Source: Auanema rhodensis | Taxonomy: Eukaryota; Nematoda; Chromadorea; Rhabditida; Rhabditidae | NCBI GenBank assembly: GCA_964057225.1 | Contig: OZ059894.1 | Coordinates: forward strand, 2,914,001-2,978,000 | Reading direction: 5' to 3' | DNA length: 64,000 nucleotides | Shown here: one piece after another, positions 52,643-64,000 of the stretch | How the letters are laid out: each line of letters begins with the position of its first letter | How positions within the stretch are numbered: the first letter of the stretch is position 1 | Made by a program: the position numbers and the translations under genes | The notes under the pieces: model-generated | What the model was told of the DNA's origin: nothing | The model's input: only the letters and a program-made list of their open reading frames with translations | Database searches by the model: none

Positions 52643-54748
52643 ATCATTTTTCAAACGATCATAACTAATTTTTGTATTAAGCGTTTTTCAATGTAGTATA
52701 GTGCATTCGATGCGGATTTTTAAGCTGCGTCGATCTGTGTTATCAGATTTGCGCTAGCTTAAAAATGCACCGAGATATCAACTGATATAAGTTCACACTT
52801 ATATCCTCGATTTTCACCCTGAAGAATTAATTTTTTCGTTGAATAACATTGTCCATCGTCTTTGCCTTGAAAAAAGGAATCTAAAAACATCTACTTTTCG
52901 CTAAATTATTTTGAAATTTTTCGAACAAATTTTTGTCAAAATGTTTTTGGAAGCAATGTTGAGTGTACATGGAAACTCAACATACACTAATGCATCATTT
53001 TTCAAACGATCATAACTAATTTTTGTATCAAGCGTTTTTCAATGTAGTATAGTGCATTCGATGCGGATTTTCAAGCTGCGTCGATCTGTGTTATCAGATT
53101 TGCGCTAGCTTAAAAATGCACTGAGATATCAACTGATATAAGTTCACACTTATATCCTCGATTTTCACCATGAAGAATTAATTTTTTCGATGAATAACAT
53201 TGTCCATCGTCTTTGCCTTGAAAAAAGGAATCTAAAAACTTCTACTTTTCGCTAAATTATTTTGAAATTTTTCGAAAAAATTTTTGTCAAAATGTTTTTG
53301 GAAGCAATGTTGAGTGTACATGGAAACTCAACATACACTAATGCATCATTTTTCAAACAATCATAACTAATTTTTGTATTAAGCGTTTTTCAATGTAGTA
53401 TAGTGCATTCGATGCGGATTTTTAAGCTGCGTCGATCTGTGTTATCCGATTTGCGCTAGCTGAAAAATGCACCGAGATATCAACTGATATAAGTTCACAC
53501 TTATATCCTCGATTTTCACCCTGAAGAATTAATTTTTTCGTTGAATAACATTGTCCATCGTCTTTGCTTTGAAAAAAGGAATCTAAAAACATCTACTTTT
53601 CGCTAAATTATTTTGAAATTTTTCGAAAAAATTTTTGTCAAAATGTTTTTGGAAGCAATGTTGAGTGTACATGGAAACTCAACATACACTAATGCATCAT
53701 TTTTCAAACGATCATAACTAATTTTTGTATTAAGCGTTTTTCAATGTAGTATAGTGCATTCGATGCGGATTTTTAAGCTGCGTCGATCTGTGTTATCAGA
53801 TTTGCGCTAGCTTAAAAATGCACCGAGATATCAACTGATATAAGTTCACACTTATATCCTCGATTTTCACCCTGAAGAATTAATTTTTTCGTTGAATAAC
53901 ATTGTCCATCGTCTTTGCCTTGAAAAAAGGAATCTAAAAACATCTACTTTTCGCTAAATTATTTTGAAATTTTTCGAACAAATTTTTGTCAAAATGTTTT
54001 TGGAAGCAATGTTGAGTGTACATGGAAACTCAACATACACTAATGCATCATTTTTCAAACGATCATAACTAATTTTTGTATCAAGCGTTTTTCAATGTAG
54101 TATAGTGCATTCGATGCGGATTTTCAAGCTGCGTCGATCTGTGTTATCAGATTTGCGCTAGCTTAAAAATGCACTGAGATATCAACTGATATAAGTTCAC
54201 ACTTATATCCTCGATTTTCACCATGAAGAATTAATTTTTTCGATGAATAACATTGTCCATCGTCTTTGCCTTGAAAAAAGGAATCTAAAAACTTCTACTT
54301 TTCGCTAAATTATTTTGAAATTTTTCGAAAAAATTTTTGTCAAAATGTTTTTGGAAGCAATGTTGAGTGTACATGGAAACTCAACATACACTAATGCATC
54401 ATTTTTCAAACAATCATAACTAATTTTTGTATTAAGCGTTTTTCAATGTAGTATAGTGCATTCGATGCGGATTTTTAAGCTGCGTCGATCTGTGTTATCC
54501 GATTTGCGCTAGCTGAAAAATGCACCGAGATATCAACTGATATAAGTTCACACTTATATCCTCGATTTTCACCCTGAAGAATTAATTTTTTCGTTGAATA
54601 ACATTGTCCATCGTCTTTGCTTTGAAAAAAAGAATCTAAAAACATCTACTTTTTGCTAAATTATTTTGAAATTTTTCGAAAAAATTTTTGTCAAAATGTT
54701 TTTGGAAGCAATGTTGAGTGTACATGGAAACTCAACATACACTAATGC
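52643..54748 (+). repeat. Three-monomer higher-order repeat, 2 copies, 1053-bp period
   Basis: Monomers 151-153 (52643-53695) recur as 154-156 (53696-54748). Markers exactly 1053 bp apart are C284 (52926/53979), C36 (53029/54082), T247 (53240/54293) and T224 (53568/54621). Monomer 157 continues with C284 (55032) but begins like member three, so it may be another fused copy. Members two are D-type. Member three is a zone II-like C103/G118 copy. Confidence 0.9.
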
Positions 54749-55449
54749 ATCATTTTTCAAACAATCATAACTAATTTTTGTATTAAGCGTTTTTCAATGT
54801 AGTATAGTGCATTCGATGCGGATTTTTAAGCTGCGTCGATCTGTGTTATCAGATTTGCGCTAGCTTAAAAATGCACCGAGATATCAACTGATATAAGTTC
54901 ACACTTATATCCTCGATTTTCACCCTGAAGAATTAATTTTTTCGTTGAATAACATTGTCCATCGTCTTTGCCTTGAAAAAAGGAATCTAAAAACATCTAC
55001 TTTTCGCTAAATTATTTTGAAATTTTTCGAACAAATTTTTGTCAAAATGTTTTTGGAAGCAATGTTGAGTGTACATGGAAACTCAACATACACTAATGCA
55101 TCATTTTTCAAACGATCATAACTTATTTTTGTATTAAGCGTTTTTCAATGTAGTATAGTGCATTCGATGCGGATTTTTAAGCTGCGTCGAGCTGTGTTAT
55201 CAGATTTGCGCTAGCTTAAAAATGCACCGAGATATCAACTGATATAAGTTCACACATATATCCTCGATTTTCACCCTGAAGAATTAATTTTTTCGTTGAA
55301 TAACATTGTCCATCGTCTTTGCCTTGAAAAAAGGAATCAAAAACCTCTACTTTTCGCTAAATTATTTTGAAATTTTTCGAAAAAATTTTTGTCAAAATGT
55401 TTTTGGAAGCAATGTTGAGTGTACATGGAAACTCAACATACACTAATGC

Positions 55450-55799
55450 ATCATTTTTCAAACGATCATAACTAATTTTTGTATTGAGCGTTTTTCAATG
55501 TAGTATAGTGCATTCGATGCGGATTGTTAAGCTGCGTCGAGCTGTGTTATCAGATTTGCGCTAGCTTAAAAATGCACCGAGATATCAACTGATATAAGTT
55601 CACACATATATCCTCGATTTTCACCCTGAAGAATTAATTTTTTCGTTGAATAACATTGTCCATCGTCTTTGCCTTGAAAAAAGGAATCTAAAAACATCTA
55701 CTTTTCGCTAAATTATTTTTAAATTTTTCGAAAAAATTTTTGTCAAAATATTTTGGAAGCAATGTTGAGTGTACATGGAAACTCAACATACACTAATGC
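55450..55799 (+). repeat. Monomer 159 with a private 1-bp deletion
   Basis: It is 350 bp long because one T is lost near 55751, where the usual AAAATGTTTTTGG reads AAAATATTTTGG. It also has private changes at pos 76 (GATTGTTAAG) and pos 271 (ATTTTTAAAT). It is one of the more diverged copies. Confidence 0.85.
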
Positions 55800-58700
55800 A
55801 TCATTTTTCAAACGATCATAACTAATTTTTGTATTAAGCGTTTTTCAATGTAGTATAGTGCATTCGATGCGGATTTTTAAGCTGCGTCGATCTGTGTTAT
55901 CAGATTTGCGCTAGCTTAAAAATGCACCGAGATATCAACTGATATAAGTTCACACATATATCCTCGATTTTCACCCTGAAGAATTAATTTTTTCGTTGAA
56001 TAACATTGTCCATCGTCTTTGCCTTGAAAAAAGGAATCTAAAAACATCTACTTTTCGCTAAATTATTTTGAAATTTTTCGAAAAAATTTTTGTCAAAATG
56101 TTTTTGGAAGCAATGTTGAGTGTACATGGAAACTCAACATACACTAATGCATCATTTTTCAAACGATCATAACTAATTTTTGTATTAAGCGTTTTTCAAT
56201 GTAGTATAGTGCATTCGATGCGGATTTTTAAGCTGCGTCGATCTGTGTTATCAGATTTGCGCTAGCTTAAAAATGCACCGAGATATCAACTGATATAAGT
56301 TCACACTTATATCCTCGATTTTCACCCTGAAGAATTGATTTTTTCGTTGAATAACATTGTCCATCGTCTTTGCCTTGAAAAAAGGAATCTGAAAACATCT
56401 ACTTTTCGCTAAATTATTTTGAAATTTTTCGAACAAATTTTTGTCAAAATGTTTTTGGAAGCAATGTTGAGTGTACATGGAAACTCAACATACACTAATG
56501 CATCATTTTTCAAACGATCATAACTAATTTTTGTATTAAGCGTTTTTCAATGTAGTATAGTGCATTCGATGCGGATTTTTAAGCTGCGTCGAGCTGTGTT
56601 ATCAGATTTGCGCTAGCTTAAAAATGCACCGAGATATCAACTGATATAAGTTCACACATATATCCTCGATTTTCACCCTGAAGAATTAATTTTTTCGTTG
56701 AATAACATTGTCCATCGTCTTTGCCTTGAAAAAAGGAATCAAAAACCTCTACTTTTCGCTAAATTATTTTGAAATTTTTCGAAAAAATTTTTGTCAAAAT
56801 GTTTTTGGAAGCAATGTTGAGTGTACATGGAAACTCAACATACACTAATGCATCATTTTTCAAACGATCATAACTAATTTTTGTATTAAGCGTTTTTCAA
56901 TGTAGTATAGTGCATTCGATGCGGATTTTTAAGCTGCGTCGATCTGTGTTATCAGATTTGCGCTAGCTTAAAAATGCACCGAGATATCAACTGATATAAG
57001 TTCACACTTATATCCTCGATTTTCACCCTGAAGAATTGATTTTTTCGTTGAATAACATTGTCCATCGTCTTTGCCTTGAAAAAAGGAATCTAAAAACATC
57101 TACTTTTCGCTAAATTATTTTGAAATTTTTCGAACAAATTTTTGTCAAAATGTTTTTGGAAGCAATGTTGAGTGTACATGGAAACTCAACATACACTAAT
57201 GCATCATTTTTCAAACGATCATAACTAATTTTTGTATTAAGCGTTTTTCAATGTAGTAAAGTGCATTCGATGCGGATTTTTAAGCTGCGTCGATCTGTGT
57301 TATCAGATTTGCGCTAGCTTAAAAATGCACCGAGATATCAACTGATATAAGTTCACACATATATCCTCGATTTTCACCCTGAAGAATTAATTTTTTCGTT
57401 GAATAACATTGTCCATCGTCTTTGCCTTGAAAAAAGGAATCTAAAAACATCTACTTTTCGCTAAATTATTTTGAAATTTTTCGAAAAAATTTTTGTCAAA
57501 ATGTTTTTGGAAGCAATGTTGAGTGTACATGGAAACTCAACATACACTAATGCATCATTTTTCAAACGATCATAACTAATTTTTGTATTAAGCGTTTTTC
57601 AATGTAGTATAGTGCATTCGATGCGGATTTTTAAGCTGCGTCGATCTGTGTTATCAGATTTGCGCTAGCTTAAAAATGCACCGAGATATCAACTGATATA
57701 AGTTCACACTTATATCCTCGATTTTCACCCTGAAGAATTGATTTTTTCGTTGAATAACATTGTCCATCGTCTTTGCCTTGAAAAAAGGAATCTAAAAACA
57801 TCTACTTTTCGCTAAATTATTTTGAAATTTTTCGAACAAATTTTTGTCAAAATGTTTTTGGAAGCAATGTTGAGTGTACATGGAAACTCAACATACACTA
57901 ATGCATCATTTTTCAAACGATCATAACTAATTTTTGTATTAAGCGTTTTTCATTGTAGTATAGTGCATTCGATGCGGATTTTTAAGCTGCGTCGAGCTGT
58001 GTTATCAGATTTGCGCTAGCTTAAAAATGCACCGAGATATCAACTGATATAAGTTCACACATATATCCTCGATTTTCACCCTGAAGAATTAATTTTTTCG
58101 TTGAATAACATTGTCCATCGTCTTTGCCTTGAAAAAAGGAATCTAAAAACATCTACTTTTCGCTAAATTATTTTGAAATTTTTCGAAAAAATTTTTGTCA
58201 AAATGTTTTTGGAAGCAATGTTGAGTGTACATGGAAACTCAACATACACTAATGCATCATTTTTCAAACGATCATAACTAATTTTTGTATTAAGCGTTTT
58301 TCAATGTAGTATAGTGCATTCGATGCGGATTTTTAAGCTGCGTCGATCTGTGTTATCAGATTTGCGCTAGCTTAAAAATGCACCGAGATATCAACTGATA
58401 TAAGTTCACACATATATCCTCGATTTTCACCCTGAAGAATTAATTTTTTCGTTGAATAACATTGTCCATCGTCTTTGCCTTGAAAAAAGGAATCTAAAAA
58501 CATCTACTTTTCGCTAAATTATTTTGAAATTTTTCGAAAAAATTTTTGTCAAAATGTTTTTGGAAGCAATGTTGAGTGTACATGGAAACTCAACATACAC
58601 TAATGCATCATTTTTCAAACGATCATAACTAATTTTTGTATTAAGCGTTTTTCAATGTAGTATAGTGCATTCGATGCGGATTTTTAAGCTGCGTCGATCT

Positions 58701-58957
58701 GTGTTATCAGATTTGCGCTAGCTTAAAAATGCACCGAGATATCAACTGATATAAGTTCACACATATATCCTCGATTTTCACCCTGAAGAATTAATTTTTT
58801 CGTTGAATAACATTGTCCATCGTCTTTGCCTTGAAAAAAGGAATCTAAAAACATCTACTTTTCGCTAAATTATTTTGAAATTTTTCGAAAAAATTTTTGT
58901 CAAAATGTTTTTGGAAGCAATGTTGAGTGTACATGGAAACTCAACATACACTAATGC

Positions 58958-61900
58958 ATCATTTTTCAAACGATCATAACTAATTTTTGTATTAAGCGTT
59001 TTTCAATGTAGTATAGTGCATTCGATGCGGATTTTTAAGCTGCGTCGATCTGTGTTATCAGATTTGCGCTAGCTTAAAAATGCACCGAGATATCAACTGA
59101 TATAAGTTCACACTTATATCCTCGATTTTCACCCTGAAGAATTGATTTTTTCGTTGAATAACATTGTCCATCGTCTTTGCCTTGAAAAAAGGAATCTAAA
59201 AACATCTACTTTTCGCTAAATTATTTTGAAATTTTTCGAACAAATTTTTGTCAAAATGTTTTTGGAAGCAATGTTGAGTGTACATGGAAACTCAACATAC
59301 ACTAATGCATCATTTTTCAAACGATCATAACTAATTTTTGTATTAAGCGTTTTTCAATGTAGTATAGTGCATTCGATGCGGATTTTTAAGCTGCGTCGAG
59401 CTGTGTTATCAGATTTGCGCTAGCTTAAAAATGCACCGAGATATCAACTGATATAAGTTCACACATATATCCTCGATTTTCACCCTGAAGAATTAATTTT
59501 TTCGTTGAATAACATTGTCCATCGTCTTTGCCTTGAAAAAAGGAATCAAAAACCTCTACTTTTCGCTAAATTATTTTGAAATTTTTCGAAAAAATTTTTG
59601 TCAAAATGTTTTTGGAAGCAATGTTGAGTGTACATGGAAACTCAACATACACTAATGCATCATTTTTCAAACGATCATAACTAATTTTTGTATTAAGCGT
59701 TTTTCATTGTAGTATAGTGCATTCGATGCGGATTTTTAAGCTGCGTCGAGCTGTGTTATCAGATTTGCGCTAGCTTAAAAATGCACCGAGATATCAACTG
59801 ATATAAGTTCACACATATATCCTCGATTTTCACCCTGAAGAATTAATTTTTTCGTTGAATAACATTGTCCATCGTCTTTGCCTTGAAAAAAGGAATCAAA
59901 AACCTCTACTTTTCGCTAAATTATTTTGAAATTTTTCGAAAAAATTTTTGTCAAAATGTTTTTGGAAGCAATGTTGAGTGTACATGGAAACTCAACATAC
60001 ACTAATGCATCATTTTTCAAACGATCATAACTAATTTTTGTATTAAGCGTTTTTCAATGTAGTATAGTGCATTCGATGCGGATTTTTAAGCTGCGTCGAT
60101 CTGTGTTATCAGATTTGCGCTAGCTTAAAAATGCACCGAGATATCAACTGATATAAGTTCACACTTATATCCTCGATTTTCACCCTGAAGAATTGATTTT
60201 TTCGTTGAATAACATTGTCCATCGTCTTTGCCTTGAAAAAAGGAATCTAAAAACATCTACTTTTCGCTAAATTATTTTGAAATTTTTCGAACAAATTTTT
60301 GTCAAAATGTTTTTGGAAGCAATGTTGAGTGTACATGGAAACTCAACATACACTAATGCATCATTTTTCAAACGATCATAACTAATTTTTGTATTAAGCG
60401 TTTTTCAATGTAGTATAGTGCATTCGATGCGGATTTTTAAGCTGCGTCGAGCTGTGTTATCAGATTTGCGCTAGCTTAAAAATGCACCGAGATATGAACT
60501 GATATAAGTTCACACATATATCCTCGATTTTCACCCTGAAGAATTAATTTTTTCGTTGAATAACATTGTCCATCGTCTTTGCCTTGAAAAAAGGAATCTA
60601 AAAACATCTACTTTTCGCTAAATTATTTTGAAATTTTTCGAAAAAATTTTTGTCAAAATGTTTTTGGAAGCAATGTTGAGTGTACATGGAAACTCAACAT
60701 ACACTAATGCATCATTTTTCAAACGATCATAACTAATTTTTGTATTAAGCGTTTTTCAATGTAGTATAGTGCATTCGATGCGGATTTTTAAGCTGCGTCG
60801 ATCTGTGTTATCAGATTTGCGCTAGCTTAAAAATGCACCGAGATATCAACTGATATAAGTTCACACATATATCCTCGATTTTCACCCTGAAGAATTAATT
60901 TTTTCGTTGAATAACATTGTCCATCGTCTTTGCCTTGAAAAAAGGAATCTAAAAACATCTACTTTTCGCTAAATTATTTTGAAATTTTTCGAAAAAATTT
61001 TTGTCAAAATGTTTTTGGAAGCAATGTTGAGTGTACATGGAAACTCAACATACACTAATGCATCATTTTTCAAACGATCATAACTAATTTTTGTATTAAG
61101 CGTTTTTCAATGTAGTATAGTGCATTCGATGCGGATTTTTAAGCTGCGTCGATCTGTGTTATCAGATTTGCGCTAGCTTAAAAATGCACCGAGATATCAA
61201 CTGATATAAGTTCACACTTATATCCTCGATTTTCACCCTGAAGAATTGATTTTTTCGTTGAATAACATTGTCCATCGTCTTTGCCTTGAAAAAAGGAATC
61301 TAAAAACATCTACTTTTCGCTAAATTATTTTGAAATTTTTCGAACAAATTTTTGTCAAAATGTTTTTGGAAGCAATGTTGAGTGTACATGGAAACTCAAC
61401 ATACACTAATGCATCATTTTTCAAACGATCATAACTAATTTTTGTATTAAGCGTTTTTCAATGTAGTATAGTGCATTCGATGCGGATTTTTAAGCTGCGT
61501 CGAGCTGTGTTATCAGATTTGCGCTAGCTTAAAAATGCACCGAGATATCAACTGATATAAGTTCACACATATATCCTCGATTTTCACCCTGAAGAATTAA
61601 TTTTTTCGTTGAATAACATTGTCCATCGTCTTTGCCTTGAAAAAAGGAATCAAAAACCTCTACTTTTCGCTAAATTATTTTGAAATTTTTCGAAAAAATT
61701 TTTGTCAAAATGTTTTTGGAAGCAATGTTGAGTGTACATGGAAACTCAACATACACTAATGCATCATTTTTCAAACGATCATAACTAATTTTTGTATTAA
61801 GCGTTTTTCATTGTAGTATAGTGCATTCGATGCGGATTTTTAAGCTGCGTCGAGCTGTGTTATCAGATTTGCGCTAGCTTAAAAATGCACCGAGATATCA

Positions 61901-63164
61901 ACTGATATAAGTTCACACATATATCCTCGATTTTCACCCTGAAGAATTAATTTTTTCGTTGAATAACATTGTCCATCGTCTTTGCCTTGAAAAAAGGAAT
62001 CAAAAACCTCTACTTTTCGCTAAATTATTTTGAAATTTTTCGAAAAAATTTTTGTCAAAATGTTTTTGGAAGCAATGTTGAGTGTACATGGAAACTCAAC
62101 ATACACTAATGCATCATTTTTCAAACGATCATAACTAATTTTTGTATTAAGCGTTTTTCATTGTAGTATAGTGCATTCGATGCGGATTTTTAAGCTGCGT
62201 CGAGCTGTGTTATCAGATTTGCGCTAGCTTAAAAATGCACCGAGATATCAACTGATATAAGTTCACACATATATCCTCGATTTTCACCCTGAAGAATTAA
62301 TTTTTTCGTTGAATAACATTGTCCATCGTCTTTGCCTTGAAAAAAGGAATCAAAAACCTCTACTTTTCGCTAAATTATTTTGAAATTTTTCGAAAAAATT
62401 TTTGTCAAAATGTTTTTGGAAGCAATGTTGAGTGTACATGGAAACTCAACATACACTAATGCATCATTTTTCAAACGATCATAACTAATTTTTGTATTAA
62501 GCGTTTTTCAATGTAGTATAGTGCATTCGATGCGGATTTTTAAGCTGCGTCGATCTGTGTTATCAGATTTGCGCTAGCTTAAAAATGCACCGAGATATCA
62601 ACTGATATAAGTTCACACTTATATCCTCGATTTTCACCCTGAAGAATTGATTTTTTCGTTGAATAACATTGTCCATCGTCTTTGCCTTGAAAAAAGGAAT
62701 CTAAAAACATCTACTTTTCGCTAAATTATTTTGAAATTTTTCGAACAAATTTTTGTCAAAATGTTTTTGGAAGCAATGTTGAGTGTACATGGAAACTCAA
62801 CATACACTAATGCATCATTTTTCAAACGATCATAACTAATTTTTGTATTAAGCGTTTTTCAATGTAGTATAGTGCATTCGATGCGGATTTTTAAGCTGCG
62901 TCGAGCTGTGTTATCAGATTTGCGCTAGCTTAAAAATGCACCGAGATATGAACTGATATAAGTTCACACATATATCCTCGATTTTCACCCTGAAGAATTA
63001 ATTTTTTCGTTGAATAACATTGTCCATCGTCTTTGCCTTGAAAAAAGGAATCTAAAAACATCTACTTTTCGCTAAATTATTTTGAAATTTTTCGAAAAAA
63101 TTTTTGTCAAAATGTTTTTGGAAGCAATGTTGAGTGTACATGGAAACTCAACATACACTAATGC
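58958..63164 (+). repeat. Five- to six-monomer higher-order repeat with one extra copy in the right unit
   Basis: The order T92/G187/C284, then deletion variant, then deletion variant with T49, then T92/G187/C284, then G137 occurs at monomers 169-173 (58958-60710). It recurs at 175-180 (61062-63164), where the T49 deletion copy is present twice. The rare G137 (read GATATGAAC) lies at 60496 and 62950, an offset of 2454 bp, which equals seven monomers minus three deletions. Confidence 0.85.
61763..62462 (+). repeat. Single-monomer tandem duplication (monomers 177 and 178)
   Basis: Two adjacent 350-bp copies share T49, G92, A157 and the deletion variant, and look the same at every position I checked. 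The sister block at 59659 has only one such copy. This is the smallest visible expansion step in the array. Confidence 0.8.
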
Positions 63165-63866
63165 ATCATTTTTCAAACGATCATAACTAATTTTTGTATT
63201 AAGCGTTTTTCAATGTAGTATAGTGCATTCGATGCGGATTTTTAAGCTGCGTCGATCTGTGTTATCAGATTTGCGCTAGCTTAAAAATGCACCGAGATAT
63301 CAACTGATATAAGTTCACACTTATATCCTCGATTTTCACCCTGAAGAATTGATTTTTTCGTTGAATAACATTGTCCATCGTCTTTGCCTTGAAAAAAGGA
63401 ATCTAAAAACATCTACTTTTCGCTAAATTATTTTGAAATTTTTCGAAAAAATTTTTGTCAAAATGTTTTTGGAAGCAATGTTGAGTGTACATGGAAACTC
63501 AACATACACTAATGCATCATTTTTCAAACGATCATAACTAATTTTTGTATTAAGCGTTTTTCAATGTAGTATAGTGCATTCGATGCGGATTTTTAAGCTG
63601 TGTCGAGCTGTGTTATCAGATTTGCGCTAGCTTAAAAATGCACCGAGATATCAACTGATATAAGTTCACACATATATCCTTGATTTTCACCCTGAAGAAT
63701 TAATTTTTTCGTTGAATAACATTGTCCATCGTCTTTGCCTTGAAAAAAGGAATCTAAAAACATCTACTTTTCGCTAAATTATTTTGAAATTTTTCGAAAA
63801 AATTTTTGTCAAAATGTTTTTGGAAGCAATGTTGAGTGTACATGGAAACTCAACATACACTAATGC

Positions 63867-64000
63867 ATCATTTTTCAAACGATCATAACTAATTTTTGTA
63901 TTAAGCGTTTTTCAATGTAGTATAGTGCATTCGATGCGGATTTTCAAGCTGCGTCGATCTGTGTTATCAGATTTGCGCTAGCTTAAAAATGCACTGAGAT
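63867..64000 (+). repeat. Partial monomer 183 cut by the window end
   Basis: The first 134 bp of a copy with C79, T92 and T129. T129 suggests another D-type copy, but the diagnostic A177 lies beyond the window. Confidence 0.85.

Larger units (their letters stand above)
1..64000 (+). repeat. Satellite DNA array, 351-bp monomer, about 182.4 copies
   Basis: The whole window is one head-to-tail tandem array. Reading successive copies gives a period of 351 bp, with 166 copies of 351 bp and 16 copies of 350 bp. The predicted start of monomer 183 (63867) matches the sequence exactly, which confirms the count. All copies share one orientation. Most neighbours differ at only a few of roughly 25 recurrent variable positions. 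The consensus has 54 G and 57 C in 351 bp (31.6% G+C). No coding sequence, RNA gene or mobile element interrupts it. Long, homogeneous, AT-rich arrays with a monomer near two nucleosome lengths are typical of centromeric or pericentromeric heterochromatin; this location is inferred, not shown. The array extends beyond both window edges. Confidence 0.98.
49485..64000 (+). repeat. Zone III: first subfamily again with new markers, monomers 142-183
   Basis: Copies return to A103, T118 and G92 or T92. New markers are C284 (first in monomer 145), G187 (first in monomer 161), T49 (monomers 166, 171, 177, 178) and C260 (monomers 142, 148, 149). Zone II-type copies or parts persist in monomers 146, 147, 153 and 156. 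Nine of the 16 single-base deletions in the window lie here. From 55.1 kb the array is mostly T92/G187/C284 copies separated by one to three A157 copies. Confidence 0.8.

Noticed and set aside
56251-56478. Minus-strand open frame of 75 codons
   Set aside because: It arises because two single-base variants in monomer 161 (G187 and G241) happen to remove two stops present in the consensus frame. The sister copies are closed.
1-64000. CRISPR array
   Set aside because: The period is constant and the whole 351-bp unit is conserved; there are no short repeats separated by unique spacers.
1-64000. rDNA, histone cluster or other tandem gene array
   Set aside because: The unit has no open frame and no recognisable rRNA, 5S, tRNA or snRNA sequence, and it is only 351 bp.
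1-64000. Telomeric or subtelomeric repeat
   Set aside because: No TTAGG, TTAGGG or similar short tandem runs are visible in the array.

Overview
The whole 64 kb window is a single uninterrupted satellite DNA array. It is a head-to-tail tandem repeat with a 351-bp, AT-rich monomer (about 32% G+C by hand count of the consensus), and every copy lies in the same orientation. I see no unique-sequence island, credible gene, RNA gene, transposon or array edge. Using a monomer that begins at base 1, the window holds 182 complete monomers plus a 134-bp piece of the 183rd. 182 x 351 exceeds the observed length by exactly 16 bases. I can locate all 16 as single-base deletions: 14 share one recurrent deletion variant, and two are private, near 51816 and 55751.

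The source is a eukaryote. An insect or other arthropod is my best guess, because the array is long and AT-rich, the monomer is about two nucleosomes long, and CpG is not depleted. I do not recognise the satellite by name, and a nematode or another invertebrate remains possible. Such arrays are typically centromeric or pericentromeric; that assignment is inference.

Layout. Zone I (1-33338, monomers 1-95) is dominated by one subfamily, marked by G or T at monomer position 92, A103, and G188 or A188. It carries a recurring variant with T129/A177 (called D here) that is always followed by a G37 monomer. Zone II (33339-49484, monomers 96-141) is dominated by a second subfamily with C103, G118, C30 and C75/C79; its last 5.3 kb is almost pure two-monomer alternation. 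Zone III (49485-64000) returns to the first subfamily with new markers (C284, G187, T49). One zone II/III boundary falls inside a single monomer, between 49502 and 49514.

On top of the 351-bp period lie many local higher-order repeats of 2, 3, 5, 6 and 8 monomers (about 701, 1053, 1755, 2105 and 2808 bp), each traceable by rare shared variants. Several monomers are chimeras of two neighbours and look like captured unequal-exchange junctions. Each monomer also contains several inverted repeats, including one with 11-bp arms and two with 9-bp arms, and a run of A/T tracts. No CENP-B-box-like motif is visible.

Monomer positions (pos 1-351) quoted below count from the first base of the window. 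Monomer n starts at 1 + 351(n-1) minus the deletions before it.
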